From NCBI GenBank assembly GCA_038030265.1, contig CM075943.1, positions 26,598,001-26,662,000 on the forward strand: 64,000 nt of DNA. Direction: 5' to 3'. Positions 23,401-30,830 of this stretch are shown piece by piece (the first letter of the stretch is position 1; every line of letters starts with the position of its first letter). The notes below the pieces were generated by a model. It had not been told where the DNA came from. It made no database searches and was given only the letters and a program-made list of their open reading frames with translations. The position numbers and the translations under genes are program-made. The DNA is from Corythucha ciliata (Eukaryota; Arthropoda; Insecta; Hemiptera; Tingidae).

Positions 23401-23976
23401 CCCCAATACACTGTTAATTTTTATTGGGCTGTGATTTTCGAGCATTCATAAACTTCAATTTCAAAATTAACTTGCTCTGCTGCTCAACGGTGAGCAATTG
23501 GGTGTAAAGGACTGCTGGTGACGTCAGTCTCCACCCCTCCTGTCTGTTTGGCAGGGGGGATCTGCGGCACCTATAGAAGAGATTAGTCACCTTGGTTAAG
23601 CCCTGTTCACACGATGCAACTTATGAAGCTATATTGCATGCTGGTGTTTTGAAAACATCCGGTGACTACCAATGAACATAATGTTTGTAAAAAAACAGCA
23701 TGCACTATAGCTTCAAAAATTGCATCCTGTGAACAGGGTTTTAGGCCCTTATGCCAAGACCTCAAAGCTCACTCACAAACTGGAAAAATTATCAAATAAT
23801 GTGTGATTCTACAGTTTGTGAGATAGGTTGGAGTCGATGAAATTTCGATGAACGACTTGGCATACGGGCATTAGCCCCATCAAGCTTAAATTTCACCGTG
23901 AGGTTACAATACTATACGATTTCTTTTGTTTACAGGAGCCCCACGCAGGCGACGCATCAACACCGGTAGTATATAG
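17416..23976 (+). CDS. FLYWCH zinc finger - MULE transposase protein, 12 exons, 499 aa, intact
   Basis: Exons: 17416-17437, 17784-17874, 17941-18159, 18287-18424, 18481-18550, 18822-18971, 19721-19915, 20996-21076, 21143-21425, 22156-22220, 23052-23196, 23936-23976. All introns are GT-AG, all phases match, and the total is 1,500 nt with one stop at 23974. Residues about 15-73 form a FLYWCH finger (GKVWYDRKGYYYHSTKINVE, then K41-C42, C51, H71-N72-H73). Residues about 180-410 are a MULE DDE transposase: AIDGTYRT (Asp205), NVIADYERA (Asp268), the C-x2-H block GCWFHYCQ (288-295) and NNFLESFHAEL (Glu396). MULE transposases cut and paste DNA; FLYWCH fingers bind DNA. The acid triad is present. No terminal inverted repeats were seen around the gene. 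Introns carry many MITEs, so the locus is old or tolerant. Domesticated host gene versus transposon copy is unresolved. Confidence 0.88.
17464..17600. mobile_element. Hairpin MITE (GGCCCGTATGCC family) in intron 1 of the MULE gene
   Basis: GGCCCGTATGCCAAGTCGTT on the left is mirrored by AACGACTTAGCATACGGGCC on the right. The interior GATTCTACAGTTTG block is shared with the element at 23744-23870. TTA follows at 17601-17603 and is shared directly with the next MITE. Confidence 0.82.
17604..17732. mobile_element. Hairpin MITE (GGCCCGTTCACAAGC family), abutting the previous one
   Basis: GGCCCGTTCACAAGCTCTAT pairs with ATAGAGCTTGTGAACGGGCC. The interior is itself palindromic (TCTATGCAACC / GGTTGCATAGA). 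It begins immediately after the TTA that ends the 17464-17600 element and is followed by TTTA. A decayed relative lies at 3666-3756. Confidence 0.82.
18585..18772. mobile_element. Hairpin MITE in intron 5 of the MULE gene
   Basis: GGGGTCCATACACGAACAAC at the left pairs with GATCGTGTTTGGGCCCC at the right. Inner arms with ACGTTGTCAACTTGG / CAACCTGG and AACATTGCG / CGCAATGTT also pair. It is non-coding. Confidence 0.72.
19243..19370. mobile_element. Hairpin MITE, GGTTGAACC family, copy 2 (intron 6)
   Basis: It begins TATAGTTGAACCACATTC and ends TTTGGTTCAACTATAG. The interior block TTAGGTTCATTTACATCTGG is the reverse complement of that in the 7003-7126 copy. Confidence 0.75.
19383..19470. mobile_element. 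3' half of the 22.4-kb hairpin MITE family (intron 6)
   Basis: ACGGCGATAATTTACGTAAT, GGTATGATTGGAGGGGGTCG and GAGGAAACACATGT match the right arm of the complete element at 22382-22787. The left arm is absent. Confidence 0.68.
19550..19640. mobile_element. Partial MITE (GGCGCTACCTCTCTA end), intron 6
   Basis: GCATACCCTATGACGC and TTACGGCGCTACCTCTCTA, followed by TTTAGTATAGTAACCTTGG, match the element near 24545-24715 and its downstream flank. The left terminus is not clear here. Confidence 0.5.
20600..20735. mobile_element. Hairpin MITE, GGCCTCGCCACACCG ends, in intron 7
   Basis: GGCCTCGCCACACCGAACGC pairs with GCTTTCGGTGTGGCGAGGCC; inner CGAACTGGTCCG also pairs with CGGACCAGTCCG. It is preceded by TTAA. 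It folds almost end to end. Confidence 0.8.
21540..22060. mobile_element. Inverted-repeat element in intron 9 of the MULE gene
   Basis: A block at 21552-21610 (TTGAATTCAGTGGATTGAGC, CTTCCTCTTTAC, CTGTCCACTT) is repeated once in tandem at about 21635-21670 and appears as a complement at 21965-22045 (GGAAGCTCAATTAACTAAATT). The TTCACTATTAGTG region lies between. Open frames across it are by-products of the repeat. Confidence 0.6.
22382..22787. mobile_element. Hairpin MITE, about 406 bp, in intron 10
   Basis: The left arm starts TTAAAGGGGGAGTTGTACAT and the right arm ends ATGTACAACTCCCGCTTAAA. Arms of about 170 bp match throughout, for example GGAAATTCCGCACAAACGTA and its near complement. No coding capacity. 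It abuts another MITE on the right. Confidence 0.85.
22788..22966. mobile_element. Hairpin MITE abutting the 406-bp element (intron 10)
   Basis: GCCCCGTCGGTTCAATC at the left pairs with GATTGAACCGTTGGAACAGG at the right. It starts directly at the TTAAA that ends the previous MITE and is followed by TCTTA. The inner arm CATGAAATTTC / GAAATTTCTTCCATCA is degenerate. Confidence 0.65.
23252..23353. mobile_element. Hairpin MITE, TAATGGCCGAAG ends (intron 11)
   Basis: TAATGGCCGAAGATCTGCGG and its complement CCGCAGAACTTCGGTCATTA bound a 102-bp hairpin. A partial copy (GATCTGCGGCACCTATAGAA, GATTAGTCACCTTGGTTA) lies at 23558-23598. Confidence 0.75.
23600..23740. mobile_element. Hairpin MITE, GCCCTGTTCACACG ends (intron 11)
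   Basis: GCCCTGTTCACACGATGCAA pairs with TTGCATCCTGTGAACAGGGT; inner GCATGCTG pairs with CAGCATGC. TTA at 23741-23743 is shared with the next element. Confidence 0.8.
23744..23870. mobile_element. Hairpin MITE (GGCCCTTATGCC family), abutting (intron 11)
   Basis: This element has GGCCCTTATGCCAAG at the left and CTTGGCATACGGGCA at the right, flanked by TTA on both sides. It is the same family as 17464-17600, sharing TGATTCTACAGTTTG. Confidence 0.8.
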
Positions 23977-24544
23977 TTATACACGCTTTTCAAATTACCT
24001 ATTAAACTCTATTCTATAGTCGAACCAAACTCTGATGGGTCTCGCATTCCCATTGGAATACTTAGCGCATTCAATAATGGGTCTGTTCCATTAAGGTGTT
24101 AGGAACAGAGTTCCACGGCAACTCTGGTCCAAACATGTTCCAAATACCTTGCTGGAAGCTGAAACACAGCGAGGACAGATAAGAAATAGAGGGAGTGTAT
24201 TAATAGAAAATGTGATGCAAGCTTGGAGGAATGAATATACCGGAGATGCTCCCACCCATCGCCAGTCCATATGTGGGGGAGCCAAAAATAACCCCTAGTA
24301 GGCGAGGCCAGAAAATAAAAATATACAATCATATGAAATTCAGCACGATTATATTTTTTTTAAAAAAAATATTTGAAGCCTTCCGACCACCCGCCCAATA
24401 ATAGAAATTTTTGGCTCGCCTGGAAGTTCTCTTGGGCCTCTCCATATGTTTTCTTCCTCCAAGGATGCAAGACATGTCTTATTTCCCCCTCTTTTAAAGG
24501 TCAAGTTTAGGGATAAACAAAAGTATTGGACAAGGTTTCCCATC

Positions 24545-25015
24545 AAGCTTACTATACTAGAGAGGTGGCGCCGTTACTAATAGACGAGATGAAATCCCCC
24601 CTAAAACGCGTCTTTATCCACATGATTAGATTACAATTATAAAATTTTCAATTTGCATACCCGATGACGCGTTGTTTACCCCCCTCAATTTTCTTACGGC
24701 GCTACCTATTTAGGAACGTATTCATAGTCGTCACTCAGGCTGAGTATTCGCTTATTTCGACTAAATAACAGATGATTCATTAATTAAAACGACCGATTTG
24801 TAGTCGCTTAAGCAAATACTCAGCTTGAGTGACGACTATGAATGAGGCCCTTATGACCGCATGGGCCATATGGGTATTAAGAGACCTTCCTTATCGGAGC
24901 CTTAACTTTAGTTGTGCAATGATCATACGGTTTATTAAAATGTACCACCTGTTTTTGAAACACTTTAAGGCGGCCTTAAGTTAAGGAAGGTCTCTGAATT
25001 CGGCCATTAGTATAG
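24545..25015. mobile_element. Nest of three MITEs
   Basis: (i) 24547-24715: ACTAGAGAGGTGGCGCCGTTA against TTACGGCGCTACCTATTTAG; a relative is near 19550-19640. (ii) 24713-24850: ATTCATAGTCGTCACTCAGG against CTTGAGTGACGACTATGAAT, ending GGCCC then TTA. (iii) about 24861-25006: AGAGACCTTCCTTATCGGAG against TTAAGGAAGGTCTCTGAATT, ending CGGCC then ATTAG. After (iii) the sequence TAGTATAGTAGGTAACCTTGG resumes the flank seen directly after the partial copy at 19640, suggesting that (ii) and (iii) inserted at the right edge of (i). Confidence 0.7.
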
Positions 25016-25076
25016 TAGGTAACCTTGGTTTCCCATACAATTGTTTTTTTTCTAAATTGAAGCTGATCTTCCGAAG

Positions 25077-25424
25077 ATGAAACTTTCAGCTGTCAATTTA
25101 TATTACAAATTCGTTTCCAAACTTCAACGCTTCGATTTGTATGATCGTTTCCTATTGTTTTCTCACCCCTTTCCTCCTAGAAAGAGAGCGAGATGGGCCA
25201 TTTTTTTTTTCGTTTACGCTTCCTCTATTTTTTATCTGTGCTCGCTGCTTGATCCTTATTCACTAAAATGGGATCTAATTATCGCAAAGGCTTTATTTTA
25301 TTCTGTAATCATATGGTTATCAATTAGCTACCCATTAGCGCCTATTTTGGGGCGTTATGTTCGTGAATTAAGATTGGAACACGACATAGTTTTTTCCATA
25401 ACATATCTATTTGCACATCTTTAG
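25077..25424 (+). CDS. Hypothetical small membrane protein or exon
   Basis: A 115-aa open frame starts with ATG and has two clear hydrophobic stretches: about residues 41-58 (WAIFFFVYASSIFYLCSL) and about 69-90 (IAKALFYSVIIWLSISYPLA). Basic residues (PPRKRAR) precede the first, compatible with a membrane topology. I do not recognise a family. It could be a first exon of a multi-pass protein; a GTAATTTGTAAG-like donor occurs just after the stop. It lies between MITEs and the assembly gap, and AT-rich DNA can give hydrophobic chance frames, so support is limited. Confidence 0.3.
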   Translation: MKLSAVNLYYKFVSKLQRFDLYDRFLLFSHPFPPRKRARWAIFFFVYASSIFYLCSLLDPYSLKWDLIIAKALFYSVIIWLSISYPLAPILGRYVRELRLEHDIVFSITYLFAHL

Positions 25425-25590
25425 CGAGTTCCGAGGTAATTTGTAAGCATACGAATGTATCCAGGGGGAGGGGGTTAGAACTGTTTTAACAATAAGGGTA
25501 TTCACGTCAGCCATCGTACAGTTTGTAGTTTTGTACTTGCGTTGTTCCTATGGTCTGTCGTTAGGGAAATCGAAATTGGGATCATTTTGG

Positions 25591-25634
25591 CCCGTATTCA
25601 GAGACCTTCCTTATCGGAGCCTTAACTTAAGTTG
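25591..25634. mobile_element. Left arm of a MITE cut by the assembly gap
   Basis: GGCCCGTATTCAGAGACC, CTTCCTTATCGGAGCC and TTAACTTAAG match the arms of the element at about 24861-25006. The remaining part falls in the run of N. Confidence 0.75.
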
Positions 25635-26134
25635 NNNNNNNNNNNNNNNNNNNNNNNNNNNNNNNNNNNNNNNNNNNNNNNNNNNNNNNNNNNNNNNNNN
25701 NNNNNNNNNNNNNNNNNNNNNNNNNNNNNNNNNNNNNNNNNNNNNNNNNNNNNNNNNNNNNNNNNNNNNNNNNNNNNNNNNNNNNNNNNNNNNNNNNNNN
25801 NNNNNNNNNNNNNNNNNNNNNNNNNNNNNNNNNNNNNNNNNNNNNNNNNNNNNNNNNNNNNNNNNNNNNNNNNNNNNNNNNNNNNNNNNNNNNNNNNNNN
25901 NNNNNNNNNNNNNNNNNNNNNNNNNNNNNNNNNNNNNNNNNNNNNNNNNNNNNNNNNNNNNNNNNNNNNNNNNNNNNNNNNNNNNNNNNNNNNNNNNNNN
26001 NNNNNNNNNNNNNNNNNNNNNNNNNNNNNNNNNNNNNNNNNNNNNNNNNNNNNNNNNNNNNNNNNNNNNNNNNNNNNNNNNNNNNNNNNNNNNNNNNNNN
26101 NNNNNNNNNNNNNNNNNNNNNNNNNNNNNNNNNN
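25635..26134. other. Assembly gap, exactly 500 N
   Basis: An unsequenced run of exactly 500 N, probably a placeholder length. It hides the 5' exons of RAD54B and the rest of a hairpin MITE. Any open frame across it is meaningless. Confidence 0.98.
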
Positions 26135-29100
26135 CGTAGAGTTTCGCAAAAACTTTGAAAACGTCATAATATCGTCACGCGAGCAAAACTGTTCTAAAGA
26201 TACCGTGGACAAGGGCCAACAGAAAGCCGACGAGTTGAGTCAAATGACTCAAGCTTTTATACTTCGCCGTACGAGTGACGTTCTCGGTGATTTCTTGCCA
26301 AAAAAAACCGAGTACGTCGTATTTTTTGAACTGAGCGTTCTACAGGTAAAAAGCCTCAGTTATTTTATGTTTCTCATTTCTGTTCAACCCTCCCCCCACC
26401 TTCTCGCCATTAGAAAAAGTTATATAGACAGGTAATCGAGTATTGGCATGAGGTTATGGCCGCAGAACTCAAGGAAAATCCAACTTCACACTTGTCATTA
26501 ATGACATTCTTGAAGAAAATATGCAATCACCCCCACTTGTTGACGAGTAAAGATCGCTCAACATTAGAGGTGAGTCCAAATATATATGTTTTTTTTTTTT
26601 TTTTTTTACCAAATTCAGCAACGTCTCATTTTGGTAGGAATCACTCGCCGGTAAATTGAGCAACGAGCTGTCCGGCCTGACCTCCTCGACTAAAGACTCG
26701 AGCAAACTGATTGCGGTCAATGATTTGCTGAGCCACATCTCAAAGTCGAAGGAAAAAGTCATTTTAGCTTCGAATTTTACGCAGGTTAGATGGAGGGGGG
26801 GTAGTGGGGTTTGTGGTTTTGACCGCTTAAAATTATGGTTGCTGCTTTAGACCTTGGATCTTTTTGAAACTCTGTGTAAAAGCGGTGGATTGGGTTATTT
26901 GAGATTTGACGGATCGACGCCTGCTGGACAACGGAATGACATCGTTCGAAGATTCAACGATTCATCCGACAGGCAGCGTAAGCAACTCGATTTGTTGTTC
27001 TTGTTGTTGTTTTTTAAATACACAGCTTGAATCTATTCGACCCTTCAGAGATACTTCTTTTAAGCTGTAAAGCCGGAGGAGTTGGTCTCAACCTGATCGG
27101 TGCGTCACGACTCGTTCTGTTCGACTCCGACTGGAACCCTGCGAACGATTTACAGGTTATGGCGCGCGTCTGGCGAGAGGGGCAGCGTAAATGCGTCCAC
27201 GTGTACAGGTTGGTGGGCGCAATTAAAAAAAAAAAAAAAATAGTTCTATTAAAAGACAGGGTTGGGGTTGTACGTTAACAGATTTTTAACGACGGGTACT
27301 ATCGAAGAGAAAATTTTCCAAAGGCAGTTGAACAAAACAGGTCTAGGCAATGCCATCATCGACCCTGAATGCTCTTCGGTGAAACTGTCGACCGAGGAAT
27401 TGAAAGATATTTTCTCTTATTCGGAGGATAGTTCTTGCCAGACGCACACATCGCTCAACTGTTTCTGTCCTGGCGACGGTTCAGTACCCGCGATCGAAGG
27501 CTTCGCGGGGGAGAATGAGAACGGAAGCGATGACGCGGAAAATGTCAAGTCGAAGAAAAGTTACAAAATGAACGAACTCTTCCAGTGGGAACATCACGGC
27601 GCTCCAGTTTACGCTTCACTCGTTGAGGTACCACGTTTTTTGACTTGTCTCTAATGTACAAAATTAAGCGTTGCCTATAGTCCCCGTTGAGAGGGGCGGG
27701 GTGAGAAGTGACGACGCGGTTTTCTCCGTGCCAAAACCTAATCGACCCACACAGACGAGATCTAGTACACCTCCAATCCCACCTATGCTCCTTGGAATTC
27801 GTCTACCATCGTAGTCCGCAGATCCGTTGTCCGCTGCAATGCCAGCTGGTAACAATAGATTATCGAAATGTGGTCCTCAGGCGGTGCCTGATACAATCTC
27901 AGGTCGATCTCATCATGCTCCTCAGAACTGGGGACCACCTCCCCCCTCCAGAGCTCGACAGTCTTCACTCCCCATAGCGTGGCTAGTAGGGTAAAGACAC
28001 CGTTGCTTGTTCCGCATCCGCCTCCAAGACCATCCCCCCCGTTGCACACTTACCCAACAGCACTTGGGCATCACCGGGTTCCACTTGTCATGGAACACGG
28101 CAAGTGAAAAACTTAAGAACTTAAGTGTAACAATGAAGAACCTGAGTCTACTCTAGAAAACTTTTTGTTGTTGGAGTTTTTGGTGGTTACGGTAACGTCC
28201 ATGCTTTTTGTATTTAAAGTTTTATGTGGTTAAGAGCTTCCGATGATAAGTACCTGTTTGTGTTTCGGGTTTTTTGTGGTTAGAGCTTTTTCTGACTACA
28301 GATGTTTGTGGTTAGAGCTTTTAAGGGGAATCTTGTTATTGTGGTTAGAGCTTTTTGTGGTTATTGCTTCTGTAAAACGCCCACTTTCACGTGGTTCACG
28401 CTGAGTGTGTGACAACAGCCAACGGATGGAGCGGTCGATAACCCTATCTTGCACGTGTCGGGCCATTCGTGGGAAAGGGTCACATTAATTGACTTAACCC
28501 ATTAGTCCCAGGGACAGGACACAAACCGGATTATTGCTTCCTTTGGTTAGGCGTTTTTGTGGTTAGAGCTTTTGGGGGTTCAAAATTTGTATGGTTCTAT
28601 ACCATACAACCATATGGTTATGGCTTTTTAGGGTTCAAGATTTTTGTGGTTAACGTTTTTATTAGAGCTTTTTGTGGTTTTTGATTTTTTTGGTTGGAGC
28701 TTTTTGGGATCAGGTTTTTCTTTGGTTGGGGCCCTTTGTGGTTACAATATTTTGGGGTTATAGTAGAGCTTCTGGCGAGACCTTTTCGTATTCAAGGTTT
28801 TTTTTTTTTGTGTGGTTAGAAATACTTGTGGTTAGGGCTTTTTGGGTTCAAGCTTTTTGTGTTGAACGCTTTTGATGTGATGGCTCACGTTTTTATTGGG
28901 GTTAGGGCTTTTTGTGGTCAGAGTTTTTTGTGTTTAGTGCTGTTTGTGGTTATTGCTACTTGTGGTTAGAGCTTTTGGGGTTCAAACTTGTTGTGGTCCG
29001 ATTTCGGGGGTCCACGAATTTGGTGGTTCGATATTTTTGTAGACAGAGATTTTTGTTGTTGGGGTTTTTTGGGGGTTGTACCTAGCTCTCGCACTCATAC

Positions 29101-29416
29101 CACGGATTACAGTCCCCCTCGCCCTCAGAACCTCACGGTGTGGGAGTGTTTCTAAAGAATAAACCCTCTTAGAAATTGTGTCATTGGGTGAAATTCATTT
29201 GTCTGCAGTCCCAGTTAATGGCTCCCCAGTGCCAACCCACCTTGTTTCATCGGGTCGATTTGTTGGCAGCTCTGTACTCGCCCCCCTCTTCCACCCACAA
29301 TTCAAATAAATTGACTTATCTTTCATTCTCCTTTCCACCAGGACATGATGTTGAATAATGTCGCCGAATTGATTACTTTCGTATTTAAGACTCAGTCAGC
29401 AGGGCCGCATTCCTAA
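26135..29416 (+). CDS. RAD54B: RAD54B, SNF2-family recombination ATPase (3' half, 5' end lost in gap)
   Basis: RAD54B is a nuclear dsDNA translocase that works with RAD51/DMC1 in homologous recombination. Exons: 26135-26345, 26414-26569, 26638-26784, 26851-about 26972/26977, 27026-27208, 27282-27627, 29342-29416. The product is about 410 aa of C-terminal sequence (the human protein is about 910 aa). Family marks: [43 protein letters not shown], motif [21 protein letters not shown], motif [12 protein letters not shown] and [18 protein letters not shown]. The Cys-rich [11 protein letters not shown] tail and a last exon with [11 protein letters not shown] resemble RAD54B rather than RAD54. Exons 4 and 5 do not join in frame with the obvious GTAAGC donor at 26978; a GC donor at 26973 restores frame. 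The last intron (27628-29341) is filled with minisatellite. The N-terminal half, including Walker motifs, is not visible. Confidence 0.93.
28130..29070 (+). repeat. Degenerate minisatellite in the last intron of RAD54B
   Basis: Dozens of variants of a unit of about 16-20 bp close to TTTTTGTGGTTAGAGC run through the intron, interrupted at 28375-28545 by unrelated sequence. The strand is strongly biased to G and T. No open frame joins to the exons. Confidence 0.85.
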
Positions 29417-29467
29417 TTTGTTTGTTTGTGTTGTTTTCGAATAGTTTGTACATTTTTACTAGAACAC

Positions 29468-29484
29468 AATAAAATACAAATAAA
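29468..29484 (+). promoter_or_regulatory. RAD54B polyadenylation signals
   Basis: Two AATAAA hexamers (29468-29473 and 29479-29484) lie 52-68 bp after the RAD54B stop codon. They sit 41-57 bp from the stop codon of the convergent ASRGL1 gene, so the two 3' ends probably overlap. Confidence 0.75.
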
Positions 29485-29524
29485 GTAGTTTTAGAGACGT
29501 ATATGCGCTTTTTCTTGGGGCCTT

Positions 29525-30830
29525 TCATTTTAATTTTTCGACTAAATGCTGCCTGGGCTCGATGCCGTAGTGAATTTCATCGCCCACTATGTACGCCCAA
29601 GCCATGCGTTTTGACGTGAACCCAATGCCGACATCACCTCGATTGCTCACTGTTATGGCTCCGGCAGTCATGCCCACGCGGTCTGTCATGCCTTGGCAGG
29701 CGTCGACAGTGGCTTGTTGAGCTGTTTTTCCTGTATGTATTCACAATTTTTGAGAGTTTATTGTTTCTCAGTTTTCCCACACCTACATCCCCAACCCGTT
29801 TACCATTTTCCATCAAGTTTAAAACTCGATGAGCGAGGTTATATTGCAAAATAGATTCTCCGTGTCCGGTTGTAGACACGGCTCCGATGTTGTCGTCACT
29901 GTAACCTCCACATCCTACAAAATATCCGCGATGTGAACTTTTCTTTTAAAAAAATAACTCAATTGAGGTTTGTGTACCAGGCAAAGGTGTGTCCCCGATG
30001 CGCCCCTTATATTTCCCAGTAATGCCACCTGTTGACGTTCCAGACGCCACGCGACCCTTCGAGTCAACCGCTACGCAGCCCACAGTTCCCACGCCTCCGT
30101 CATCGGGCCGACTTGAGTCACGATTTAAAAAAAAAAATGCGTTATGAAAAAGGGAAGAACAGACTATCCATACCTTCCGATTTCTGTCGCATCGGGCTCT
30201 TTTCCACCCTTTTTCTTGAAACGATCCAAAGCTTCGCGTGCGTTTTGAGTGATGAGCTCTTCTTCGGGCACTCTTGGAATTCCCATTTTTTGTATGAATT
30301 CTTCTACTCCAGCGCCTCCCAGGAATGTGTGGGGAGTTTTCTCCATGACCATTCGAGCCAGGCTGATTGGATGTGATATGTTCCTCACTAGGGTAACTGC
30401 TCCTGTTAACGGGGTTTTAGCTGTTATTCGTATCGCAGCGCTTTATTTTATACAGTATCGTCTCGTACCCGCATTTAAACGAGTTCCTTCGGTTATGAGA
30501 GCCTCCATTTCAACGCCTCCCTCTAAATTCAGCACTGAACCTTTTCCTGCAAAAACAAGTTGAAAAATTTACCCCACTACCATCAAACCATCATCAAACA
30601 TCCCTAAAAATACCAGCGTTAAAATTCACATCGTCCTCCATTACGTGAATAGCGGCCTCAATCGCGCTCAATATATCGCCGCCCGTCTTGTTCAACACTT
30701 TATATCCCTCGAGTGCCGCAAGGCGAACTCCCTTCAATTTACCGGCGACTCGCGAGTCGGGCACATCGCCAGCACCGCCGTGAACGACAAGAACGGGAAG
30801 ACGTGCTGCGTTGGCTTTGACGGTGGTCAT
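29525..30830 (-). CDS. ASRGL1: Isoaspartyl peptidase/L-asparaginase (ASRGL1-type), complete, 6 exons, 324 aa
   Basis: This N-terminal nucleophile (Ntn) hydrolase removes isoaspartyl-X dipeptides and hydrolyses L-asparagine. Minus-strand exons: 30614-30830, 30469-30546, 30174-30402, 29978-30111, 29804-29914, 29525-29730; all GT-AG, phases 1/1/2/1/1, 975 nt including the stop. Marks: [15 protein letters not shown] at the N terminus, [35 protein letters not shown], then GGVGTVG with the autocleavage nucleophile at about Thr184, [19 protein letters not shown], and [13 protein letters not shown] near the substrate site. Length matches the human enzyme (308 aa). The alpha/beta subunit boundary is therefore before Thr184. 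The start at 30830 is the only ATG in frame ahead of the conserved HGGAG. It is convergent with RAD54B, with 108 bp between stops. Confidence 0.95.

Noticed and set aside
25531..26435. Long open frames across the gap
   Set aside because: They consist mainly of unknown residues from 500 N; only 26135-26345 is real RAD54B coding sequence.
27628..28049. Open frames on both strands at the start of the last RAD54B intron
   Set aside because: They overlap in opposite directions, have no domain, and direct splicing from 27627 to 29342 gives the family-like C terminus.
29176..29358. Extra RAD54B exon starting at TCCCAG (29204)
   Set aside because: An acceptor-like CTGCAG precedes it, but the residues do not resemble the family and no good donor leads in phase to the last exon.
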